Assembly: GCA_049325575.1 (NCBI GenBank)
Contig: JBMOLK010000210.1
Span: 1-7,908 of the forward strand
Source of the DNA: JBMOLK01 sp049325575
GTDB lineage: Bacteria > Bacillota > Clostridia > Acetivibrionales > Acetivibrionaceae
Direction of reading: 5' to 3'
DNA length: 7,908 nt
Under the pieces are notes generated by a model. That model ran no database searches, had not been told where the DNA came from, and saw only the letters and a program-made list of their open reading frames with translations. A program made the translations under genes and the position numbers. Positions 1-6,000 of this stretch are shown in pieces; positions within the stretch are counted from its first letter, which is position 1, and the number at the start of each line of letters is the position of its first letter.

Positions 1-56
1 ACAGGTGCTATCCCTGCTTTGAGGATATAGAAGCTGTAATACATAGGTTTTTTGTA

Positions 57-87
57 AAATTACAGCCTGCTAACATTTTACAGCTTG
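57..87. repeat. Two tandem copies of a TTTTACAGCYTG-like repeat
   Basis: Two related short sequences lie side by side: AAATTACAGCCTG at 57-69 and ATTTTACAGCTTG at 75-87. A third copy, ATTTTACAGCCTG, is at 803-815 on the far side of the IS110 fragment. It matches the 75-87 copy at 12 of 13 positions, and it shares the 10 bases TTACAGCCTG with the 57-69 copy. An inverted piece, GCTGTAAT at 33-40, is complementary to ATTACAGC at 59-66 and could form an 8-bp stem with an 18-base loop. The repeats may mark recombination or insertion junctions of the transposon remnant. That role is inference. Confidence 0.45.
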
Positions 88-100
88 CGCCATTAAACAT

Positions 101-745
101 TTAAACTGGTTTCGAATTACTACTTAGAACCTTCTCAGGTGTTGCAAAGTTTTTCAACGCTAACATTGCTCCTTGTCCGGCCCAGTCCTTAAATACCGTC
201 TTGAACTCTGGAAAGTATATCGAAAGCCATCTTTGTACCTTGTTATCTATAACGGTTAGCTGCTTTACATACCGTTCCCGGGTCTCCATTGCTATTCTTA
301 ACTCTCGGTAAACCCCTTCTGGCATATATGGCTCGAGGTATCTGCCATCCTTAACCAACATTGCTATTGTCTTAGGATCTTTGCGATCATTTTTCGTTGG
401 ACTGTTATCGTCAAACTCCTTGCTTCTCTTCACGTGCATCGGATTTACAAGCACTAACTTGGTGCAGCTCTCTTTCAGTGAATAACCAAAGTTGAACCAG
501 TAATGTCCTGTAGGTTCCATTCCAACTATTAATTTTGATTTATCATGCTTCTTCATCAGTTCGTGCGTCCATTTTTCAAAGGCTTCAAAGCCTACGGCAT
601 CATTACTGATTTTTAATACTCCTGACAACTCAATGCCTCTGTAATCAAAAGCTCTGGCATAGTGTAGCTCGCTTCCTACATCAACTCCTACTACCATTGT
701 TGATAAATCCATTTGCTTCAACTTCTCATTTTGGTTATACTTCAT
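101..745 (-). pseudogene. IS110-family transposase, N-terminal half only (remnant)
   Basis: This is the N-terminal part of an IS110-family DEDD recombinase, an enzyme that moves its element through a RuvC-like domain working with a C-terminal serine domain. I chose the ATG at 745 because a clean AGGAGG lies 8 bases upstream. An in-frame TTG at 802 has no such site. The 214-residue product shows the RuvC-like acidic residues: D22 in VVGVDVG, E77 in GMEPTGHYW, and D120 and D123 in KNDRKD. The coiled-coil-like stretch after residue 140 (REL, METRERYVKQL) is also typical. Family members are usually about 400 residues, and the C-terminal domain with the catalytic serine is absent. The last residues (SSNSKPV) look like junction-derived sequence before the stop. 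Only about 90 bases separate the start from ribE, so the long non-coding end that encodes the bridge RNA in IS110-group elements is probably also shortened. The fragment is therefore unlikely to be mobile. Confidence 0.85.
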
Positions 746-802
746 ATTAGATGCCTCCTGTTTTATTTGATTTGTGGTTACTTGCGGCAACTCACATTTC
801 AA

Positions 803-815
803 ATTTTACAGCCTG
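803..815. repeat. Third copy of the TTTTACAGCYTG-like repeat
   Basis: ATTTTACAGCCTG here is a near-exact direct repeat of 75-87 (12 of 13 positions) and shares its last 10 bases with 60-69. The copies bracket the IS110 fragment. This one lies about 20 bases beyond the ribE stop codon, so it may mark where foreign sequence joins the riboflavin operon. Confidence 0.45.
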
Positions 816-834
816 GCATCTCTTTTTTCAAAGT

Positions 835-1482
835 TCATTTTATTTCATTACAGGAATGCTCTAAAGTTAAATTTTCTTTTTGGATTCCCGGTTCCTTTAT
901 TTTCAATAGGGCTTCCACATACTTGCCCAGCATGTCGCACTCAATATTGACCGCGGTGCCTTCCTTTTTAGTTCCAAGTACGGAGGCTTCTGCTGTGTGC
1001 GGTATCAATGAAACCCCGAACACATACCCGTCTTTCGCAGCTACGGTAAGGCTTATTCCATCAACGGCCACCGAGCCTTTTTTAATGATATACTTCATTA
1101 TTTCATCCGGCGCCCTGATAAAAACCCATAAGGCGCTGTCTTCTTCCACGATCCGCACAATGGTCCCCGTTCCGTCAATATGTCCGCTTACAATATGTCC
1201 CCCAAACCTGTCCGAAAGCTTCAAAGCCCTCTCCAGGTTTACAGCGCTGCCTGTGCTCAGATATGAAAGCCCGGTTCTCCTCATGGTCTCCGGCATTACA
1301 TCCGCCAAAAACCATCCCTTTCCAAAGCCGGTAACAGTAAGGCAAATCCCGTCTACCGCAATGCTGTCTCCAACCCTCACATCGTCCAATATTTTTTTGC
1401 ATGATATTTTAAGCCCAACCCTCCCTCCGCCATTATTGATTGCAGCAACAGTGCCGATTTCCTCAATTATTCCAGTAAACAT
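835..1482 (-). CDS. ribE: Riboflavin synthase, alpha chain
   Basis: Riboflavin synthase converts two molecules of 6,7-dimethyl-8-ribityllumazine to one riboflavin and one 5-amino-6-ribitylamino-uracil, the last step of riboflavin synthesis in the cytoplasm. The protein is 215 residues, the normal length, and has the expected two lumazine-binding barrels. The first has the canonical N-terminus MFTGIIEEIG and GDSIAVDGICLTV at about 38-50. The second begins near GHIVSGHIDGTG (about 95-106) and has SVAVDGISLTV at about 137-147, with VNIECDMLGKYVE at about 178-190. I chose the ATG at 1482 because the family starts with MFTG and GGGTG lies 6 bases upstream. An ATG at 1485 and a GTG at 1491 are alternatives. 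The gene overlaps the end of ribD by about 20 bases, so the two are probably translationally coupled. The symbol ribC is used for this gene in some species. Confidence 0.96.
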   Translation of the reverse strand: MFTGIIEEIGTVAAINNGGGRVGLKISCKKILDDVRVGDSIAVDGICLTVTGFGKGWFLADVMPETMRRTGLSYLSTGSAVNLERALKLSDRFGGHIVSGHIDGTGTIVRIVEEDSALWVFIRAPDEIMKYIIKKGSVAVDGISLTVAAKDGYVFGVSLIPHTAEASVLGTKKEGTAVNIECDMLGKYVEALLKIKEPGIQKENLTLEHSCNEIK

Positions 1483-2599
1483 CATCTTCACCCGCTTTTA
1501 TATAATCCACATATGCTTCGTACAGCATGTCATTACCCAGCATTTTTACACTTATGTCCTTTAGCCTTAATGCATCATCCATATTCTTTATTCCTTCACC
1601 TTCAACCGGTGTTTTTGCATTTTTACCGCCGATGATTTTTGGTGCGATAAAAAGCATGATTTTATCTACAATTCCCGTTTCCAGAGCCGATGCGTTAAGC
1701 TCACCGCCCCCTTCAAGAAGCACGCTGTCAAGCCCAAGCCTGCCCAACTCCTCCATTAAGCCCGGCAAATCCACCCTGCCCCTTGAATCCTCCAGCTTGA
1801 TTATTCTCACCCCCCTGTCAAGAAGCATGCTTTCCTTCTCTCTGCAAATCCTTGAGGTTGTAGCAAGTATGATTCCTGCCGGAGACCTGCCTGAAAAAAT
1901 ATTGCAGTCAAGCGGAATTCTGCCGCGGCTGTCCACAATAATTTTCGTACAATCCTTTCCGTTTTTCCCATCAAGCCGGGTGGTCAGCAAAGGATTGTCC
2001 GCAAGAACGGTATTAATCCCAACCATAACGGCGGCAACCCTGTCCCTCGTTTCATGCACATGCTTTCTTGAGCCTTCTCCCGAAACCCATTTTGAGTCTC
2101 CGCAGATGGTTGCAATTTTACCGTCAAGCGTCATTGCCGCCTTCATAATAACAAATGGCTTTGCTGCTTTAATATATTTGACAAATATTTCATTCAGCAT
2201 TTTCGACTCGTATTCCAGCACTCCCTCAACCACCATTATGCCGGCATCCATAAGAATTTGTATCCCACGGCCTGAAACCTTTGGATTCGGGTCGCTCATT
2301 GCGATAACGACCTGTTTTATACCGGCTTCAATAATTGCCTTGGTGCATGGAGGTGTCCTCCCATAATGACAGCACGGCTCAAGATTAACGTACATCGTGC
2401 TTCCTTCAAGGCTGCAGCCTGCCTTTGAAATTGCCATTACTTCGGCATGCGGGCAGCCAGGCCCTTCATGATACCCTTCCGAAAGAATTTCTTCCCCTTT
2501 TGCAATTACCGCTCCTACAAGAGGATTTGGGTTTGTCCTCCCCCATCCCGATTTTGCAAGCTCAATAGCTCTTCTCATATGCTTTTCATATAAAGACAT
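1463..2599 (-). CDS. ribD: Bifunctional riboflavin biosynthesis deaminase/reductase
   Basis: RibD carries out two successive steps: deamination of 2,5-diamino-6-ribosylamino-pyrimidinone 5'-phosphate, then NADPH-dependent reduction of the ribosyl side chain. The 378 residues match the usual two-domain length. The N-terminal deaminase (about 1-145) has PNPLVGAVI, the zinc ligand and catalytic pair H51 and E53 in HAEV, and zinc cysteines C76 and C85 in EPCCHYGRTPPC. The C-terminal reductase (about 147-365) has MKAAMTLDGKIA from 152, INTVLADNPLLTTR from 195, the glycine-rich LLEGGGE at 294-300, and APKIIGG at 319-325. The ATG at 2599 is supported by GGAG 8 bases upstream and by the typical MSLYEKHMRRAIELA start. 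It is the first gene after an FMN riboswitch and overlaps ribE, so it should be repressed when FMN is plentiful. Confidence 0.97.
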   Translation of the reverse strand: MSLYEKHMRRAIELAKSGWGRTNPNPLVGAVIAKGEEILSEGYHEGPGCPHAEVMAISKAGCSLEGSTMYVNLEPCCHYGRTPPCTKAIIEAGIKQVVIAMSDPNPKVSGRGIQILMDAGIMVVEGVLEYESKMLNEIFVKYIKAAKPFVIMKAAMTLDGKIATICGDSKWVSGEGSRKHVHETRDRVAAVMVGINTVLADNPLLTTRLDGKNGKDCTKIIVDSRGRIPLDCNIFSGRSPAGIILATTSRICREKESMLLDRGVRIIKLEDSRGRVDLPGLMEELGRLGLDSVLLEGGGELNASALETGIVDKIMLFIAPKIIGGKNAKTPVEGEGIKNMDDALRLKDISVKMLGNDMLYEAYVDYIKAGEDDVYWNN

Positions 2600-2620
2600 T
2601 TGACATGCTCCATTTCCCTC

Positions 2621-2656
2621 TAAAATAACAAATCCCTGAAGGGAATGCTTCAGGGA
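2621..2656 (-). terminator. Rho-independent terminator of the FMN riboswitch
   Basis: Read on the minus strand, UCCCUGAAG (2656-2648) and CUUCAGGGA (2641-2633) form a perfect 9-bp stem with a 6-base loop, followed by the U-rich stretch UUUGUUAUUUU (2632-2622). It lies between the aptamer and the ribD start, which is the expected position of the expression platform. The same 5' arm can instead pair with the aptamer edge at 2770-2778, giving a competing antiterminator. The U tract is interrupted by G and A, so termination may be partial. Confidence 0.85.
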
Positions 2657-2669
2657 ATATACACAAAAG

Positions 2670-2784
2670 AAACTCTTCTCTCATCCAGACTGTACTGTCG
2701 GCTTCGGAATCAAACCGAATCTGCCTTGCAAGGCTTGCGGGCTTTACCGCCGGTATGGAATCTCACCAATCCCTGAAGAATCTT
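2670..2784 (-). promoter_or_regulatory. FMN riboswitch (RFN element)
   Basis: The minus strand carries the conserved FMN-aptamer signature in order: UUCUUCAGGGAUUGGUGAGAU, UACCGGCGGUAAAGCCCGC, GCAGAUUCGGUUUGAUUCCGAAGCCGACAGUA and CUGGAUGAGAGAAGA. The closing stem P1 is AUUCUUC (2781-2775) with GAAGAGU (2678-2672), 7 pairs including one G-U. It stands in the leader of ribD. Known RFN elements bind FMN directly and shut off riboflavin genes. Here the downstream hairpin points to control by transcription termination. Edges are given to within a few bases. Confidence 0.96.
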
Positions 2785-2811
2785 TACTTTCAATCTATTA
2801 AAATTAGGTAC

Positions 2812-2840
2812 ATTCTAACACTTGTACTATATGCCGTCAA
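2812..2840 (-). promoter_or_regulatory. Sigma-A type promoter of the ribDE transcript
   Basis: On the minus strand, TTGACG (2840-2835) and TAGAAT (2817-2812) are separated by exactly 17 bases. Each hexamer matches the consensus at 5 of 6 positions. Transcription would start near 2805, about 20 bases before the riboswitch closing stem, which is the usual layout for a riboswitch leader. Confidence 0.8.
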
Positions 2841-3032
2841 GCTGATATTCGCACAAATTTTTAGTGGATAAATAGTATAAATGAACTTTACTAATACAGG
2901 AGATAAGAAAAGCCAATTACTATATTCCTCTTACAACACGTCTCAACTGACCGCAACCACCGATGAATTGTCGCTACTTTTAAGTCCCCGCAAAATCTTC
3001 ATTATCCTTCTGCAAAATAATGCATAGATATA
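2841..3032. other. Intergenic region between bioA and the rib promoter
   Basis: This is about 190 bases with no recognised gene. Past the bioA stop, the minus strand could form an AU-rich hairpin (3022-3000, CAUUAUUU with GGAUAAUG, two G-U pairs), but no T run follows, so it is a poor terminator. The plus strand has a 48-codon open frame at 2881-3027 (ATG to TAG) without a convincing ribosome binding site and with no family I recognise. I see no strong terminator between the two operons, so some read-through from bio into the rib leader is possible. Confidence 0.4.
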
Positions 3033-4370
3033 TTATACATCAAAGTATTTGTTAATGGCATAAAAAGTACTACTTATAATTTTCTCAATATCCTCTAGCT
3101 CAATAATATACGGTGGCATGAAATACAAAACATTCCCCAATGGTCTTAACAATAATCCTTGACTTAAAGCTATCTTGTAAACATTGTAGCCAACTCGTTT
3201 CTCCCAACCAAAAGCCTTTTTTGTTGTTTTGTGTTCTACAAGTTCTAAAGCCGAAATCATGCCTATCTGTCTGAATTCCCCCACGTGCAAATGAGTACTT
3301 GCAAGAGGTTCTGCCAACTCTCTTATCAACTCGGCTTTTATTTTGTTTATATTTAAAACATTTTCATCAATAAATATTTTCAACGACTCAAGTGCTGCAG
3401 CACATGCAAGAGGGTTCCCTGTATAACTATGGCTGTGCATAAATGCCTTCAATTCGGCATAATCACTATAAAAGGCATCGTAAATCTTATCAGTAGTCAC
3501 CACAAGCGAAAGCGGCATATAACCTGCCGTTAAACCTTTTGACAAGCACATGATATCTGGAGAAATACCTGCATGCTCGCATGCAAACATTTTTCCAGTT
3601 CTTCCAAAACCAACTGCAATTTCATCCGCTATTAGGTGGATATTGTAGCACAAGCATGCTTCCCTTAATTTTTTGAGGTATTTAGAAGAGTAAATTTTCA
3701 TTCCTGCTGCCGCCTGAACCATAGGCTCAATTATAACCGCACATACCTCGTTATGATTTTCTTCCATGACTTTTCCCATTAGTTCAAAGCAATCCGCTTC
3801 ACAGGTTGCACGTTCTCTCCCAAATTTGCACCGGTAACAGTCTGGTCCAGGCACTTTTATAGTATCCATCATTAATGGCTTATATATTTTACTATACAAG
3901 TCCAGATCGCCTACCGATAAAGCTCCAAGGGTTTCTCCGTGATAAGCATCAGATAGTGCAATAAACCTATTCTTTTTATTGCTTCCGGTTTGCTGGTGGT
4001 ACTGAAAGCTAAGCTTCAACGCAATTTCAACCGCTGAAGACCCATTATCGGCAAAAAAGACTTTATTCAATCCCCGAGGTGCAATCTCAACTATTTTCTC
4101 AGCTAACTCAATGGCAGGCTTGTGTGAAAAATTTGCAAATATCACATGTTCCAGGCTGTCAAGCTGCCTTTTTACAGCATTGTTTATTCTTTTGTTGCAG
4201 TGCCCAAAAAGATTTACCCACCAGGATGACACGGCATCCAGATACCGTTTTCCTGTAACATCGAAAATATATGCACCTTCTCCCCGCTCTATAATTATGG
4301 GAGGGAATTCTTCATAATCCTTCATCTGCGAGCAAGGGTGCCAGATGTATTTCAAATCTTTTTTCTGCAA
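3033..4370 (-). CDS. bioA: Adenosylmethionine-8-amino-7-oxononanoate aminotransferase
   Basis: BioA is a PLP-dependent class III aminotransferase that turns KAPA (8-amino-7-oxononanoate) into DAPA (7,8-diaminononanoate). The 445 residues are the normal length. Visible family features are IWHPCSQMKD at 9-18, SSWWVN at 48-53, DAYHGETLGA at 141-150, the PLP aspartate D249 in IADEIAVGFGRTG, the Schiff-base lysine K278 in CLSKGLTAGY, SYTGNPLACAAA at 315-326, and RPLGNVLYFMPPY near the C-terminus. The start is a TTG at 4370. A later ATG at codon 16 would remove the WHP motif, so TTG is favoured despite a weak ribosome binding site. It begins one base after the bioC stop. Oddities are Cys13 where E. 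coli BioA has Tyr17, and a four-cysteine group at 178, 181, 190 and 194. Whether the amino donor is S-adenosylmethionine or lysine, as in Bacillus BioK, cannot be read from the sequence. Confidence 0.96.
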   Translation of the reverse strand: MQKKDLKYIWHPCSQMKDYEEFPPIIIERGEGAYIFDVTGKRYLDAVSSWWVNLFGHCNKRINNAVKRQLDSLEHVIFANFSHKPAIELAEKIVEIAPRGLNKVFFADNGSSAVEIALKLSFQYHQQTGSNKKNRFIALSDAYHGETLGALSVGDLDLYSKIYKPLMMDTIKVPGPDCYRCKFGRERATCEADCFELMGKVMEENHNEVCAVIIEPMVQAAAGMKIYSSKYLKKLREACLCYNIHLIADEIAVGFGRTGKMFACEHAGISPDIMCLSKGLTAGYMPLSLVVTTDKIYDAFYSDYAELKAFMHSHSYTGNPLACAAALESLKIFIDENVLNINKIKAELIRELAEPLASTHLHVGEFRQIGMISALELVEHKTTKKAFGWEKRVGYNVYKIALSQGLLLRPLGNVLYFMPPYIIELEDIEKIISSTFYAINKYFDV

Positions 4371-4371
4371 A

Positions 4372-5235
4372 TCATCCAGTTGCCTTCACCGACCTTCCTT
4401 CATTCTCGGTATTCCCAATTTTTCTTGCTGTAATGAAAATACAATGATAGGTAGCTCTTATAAGTCCGTTTATTTTATACATTTCTTCATAAGTTCTAAT
4501 CATTTCTTTTGTAAGAGATGTATTGGCCCTATGACTCTTATTGCTGTTGTTTGCCCCAATTTTTCTGACAGAATCCAAAAACTCTCTTACAGAATTAAAA
4601 TATTCATATTCAAGACTTTCCTTAATATCAATTTTATATGTATTGGTGAAATCTACTCCAACATTCTCTTTGCAAATTCCAAATATTTCTTCAGGTCTGA
4701 AAAACTTTTGACTTGGAGGAAATTCTCCATCCATTTTAAGCTTTTCTCGCGCAATTTCATGTGAGCAATTAAGCTCATTAAAGGTCATGTGTCCAAATGT
4801 AGAAAAGGCAAGCCATCCATTATCCTCTAACATTTGCCCTAGCATTTGGATTGTTCCTTTCAAATTGTTAAACCACTGAAAGGTAGCATTTGAAATGATC
4901 ATGTCAAATTTTTTATTCAGTTTCACTTCTTCGATATCCACGCATTGAAACTCAATATTACACTCTTTTAATTTCTCTTTTGCATATTCAATCATGCCCG
5001 GTGCAATATCTACCGCTGTAATTCTGGCATTCGGGCAATAAGATACTAACTGCTTTGTAAGATACCCGGTACCGCAGCCGATGTCTAGAATATCCAAATA
5101 TCCACTTTTATTATTAAAATCTAATGAAATCATTTTTAACAGTTCATCTGCCATTTTCTTCTGAACTTTTGCATATGCATCGTAGTTAGCAGCATTACGG
5201 CTGAAATGCATTTGAAGAATCTTTTTATTAATCAT
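4372..5235 (-). CDS. bioC: Malonyl-ACP O-methyltransferase
   Basis: BioC uses S-adenosylmethionine to methylate the free carboxyl of malonyl-ACP, disguising it so that fatty acid synthesis can build the pimeloyl chain of biotin. The protein has the BioC N-terminal pattern HFSRNAANYDAYAKVQKKMA, the class I methyltransferase SAM loop LDIGCGTGYLT near residue 50, an acidic strand end AVDIAPGMI near 75, and the family motifs ISNATFQWF and FSTFG. At 287-288 residues it is slightly longer than many BioC proteins. Two adjacent ATGs are possible. I chose 5235 because AAGGAG is 6 bases upstream, while the ATG at 5238 leaves only 3. The start lies inside the end of the bioH-like gene, so translation is probably coupled. 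The gene is noticeably AT-rich. Pairing with the esterase gene supports BioC over a generic methyltransferase. Confidence 0.94.
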   Translation of the reverse strand: MINKKILQMHFSRNAANYDAYAKVQKKMADELLKMISLDFNNKSGYLDILDIGCGTGYLTKQLVSYCPNARITAVDIAPGMIEYAKEKLKECNIEFQCVDIEEVKLNKKFDMIISNATFQWFNNLKGTIQMLGQMLEDNGWLAFSTFGHMTFNELNCSHEIAREKLKMDGEFPPSQKFFRPEEIFGICKENVGVDFTNTYKIDIKESLEYEYFNSVREFLDSVRKIGANNSNKSHRANTSLTKEMIRTYEEMYKINGLIRATYHCIFITARKIGNTENEGRSVKATG

Positions 5236-5977
5236 CATTTTCTCCTTGCTGTATAAATGCCTTAATTAGTTTTTCAAACTCATCAGTAGCTGTTAAAAAC
5301 GGAGCATGACCTACTCCGGCAATTATATTAAGAACTGATTTCCCCTTTGCATGTCCTGCTATATATTCAGATGCACAAGCAGGGCAAATTGTGTCCTTCT
5401 CTCCATGAATAAGAAGTATCGGCACTTCAATATCAGGCAGCAAATGTCTTAAATCAGTTTGAAGCAGCAATTCTAATCCAGCTTGCAGTTCTTTATTGCC
5501 TTTTTTATTTCCAGCATCAATTGTTTTAATAAAATCTTCATACTTTGCATTTGCCATTTCTTCAGTGTTGAATATAGATGAATGAAAAAGACTTACGGTT
5601 CTTTCAATATCATTATCCAATGATGCTTTCATCCTCTCAAGTGTACTCTCTGGCCACCCGCACAGGTAGTTTGTCTTCTTTTCCCTTATGAACCGGCTAG
5701 TTCCGCTAATAAGAATAATCCTATCAATTCTATCCTGATTTTTATATGCTGCATCAATTGCCAAAAGGCTTCCTAATGACCAACCCATAAGGCATAAATT
5801 CCCTTTTTCCTTATCCACTAGGCTCTGTACCTTGGTTACATAGCCTCCTGCATGTTCAATACCGTTCCAGTCGCAATAAACAAGGTTGAAATAATTGCTT
5901 AAAAATGGAATAACAGGTTTCCATACTGACGAATCCATGCTCCATCCCGGCAACAAAAGCAATTTGCGTTTCTTCAA
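5228..5977 (-). CDS. bioH: Pimeloyl-ACP methyl ester esterase, BioH-like alpha/beta hydrolase
   Basis: The likely role is to hydrolyse pimeloyl-ACP methyl ester, ending the BioC-started chain and releasing pimeloyl-ACP for BioF. The 249-residue protein is an alpha/beta hydrolase. It has an oxyanion-side LLLLPGWSMD near the N-terminus, the nucleophile elbow GWSLGS with S67, an acid residue at D195 in HGEKDTICP, and H224 in GVGHAPF. GWSLG and a tryptophan next to the N-terminal glycine are typical of BioH. The start is a TTG at 5977 with AAGGAGAGG just upstream. The next ATG (codon 14) would remove the N-terminal strand. It lies 23 bases after bioF and overlaps bioC, which is the main reason to assign it to biotin synthesis. 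Several unrelated hydrolases (BioG, BioJ, BioK, BioV) do the same job elsewhere, so the exact subfamily is less certain than the function. Confidence 0.85.
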   Translation of the reverse strand: MKKRKLLLLPGWSMDSSVWKPVIPFLSNYFNLVYCDWNGIEHAGGYVTKVQSLVDKEKGNLCLMGWSLGSLLAIDAAYKNQDRIDRIILISGTSRFIREKKTNYLCGWPESTLERMKASLDNDIERTVSLFHSSIFNTEEMANAKYEDFIKTIDAGNKKGNKELQAGLELLLQTDLRHLLPDIEVPILLIHGEKDTICPACASEYIAGHAKGKSVLNIIAGVGHAPFLTATDEFEKLIKAFIQQGENDD

Positions 5978-6000
5978 ACCTAATCCTCTCCTTAGTAGTC

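Noticed and set aside
3..104. Open plus-strand frame entering from the left edge and ending at TAA 102-104, possible 3' end of another gene
   Set aside because: About 33 open codons are expected by chance often enough, I recognise no family in the residues, and part of it is made of the short repeats.
1175..1402. Minus-strand alternative frame within ribE
   Set aside because: It lies wholly inside ribE in another frame and has no independent support.
713..1564. Long plus-strand open frame opposite ribE
   Set aside because: It is antisense to ribE, which has clear family motifs. The translation is low-complexity, rich in Ser, Pro, Ile and Thr, and has no recognisable domain.
1527..2366. Long plus-strand open frame opposite ribD
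   Set aside because: It is a mirror of the well-supported ribD coding sequence, with Ser- and Pro-rich translation and no domain.
3000..3022. Hairpin downstream of bioA as a terminator of the bio operon
   Set aside because: The stem is AU-rich with two G-U pairs, and no T run follows, so it is not a convincing rho-independent terminator.
4345..4764. Plus-strand open frame opposite bioC
   Set aside because: It is antisense to bioC, rich in Phe, Ser and Cys, and has no ribosome binding site or family signature.
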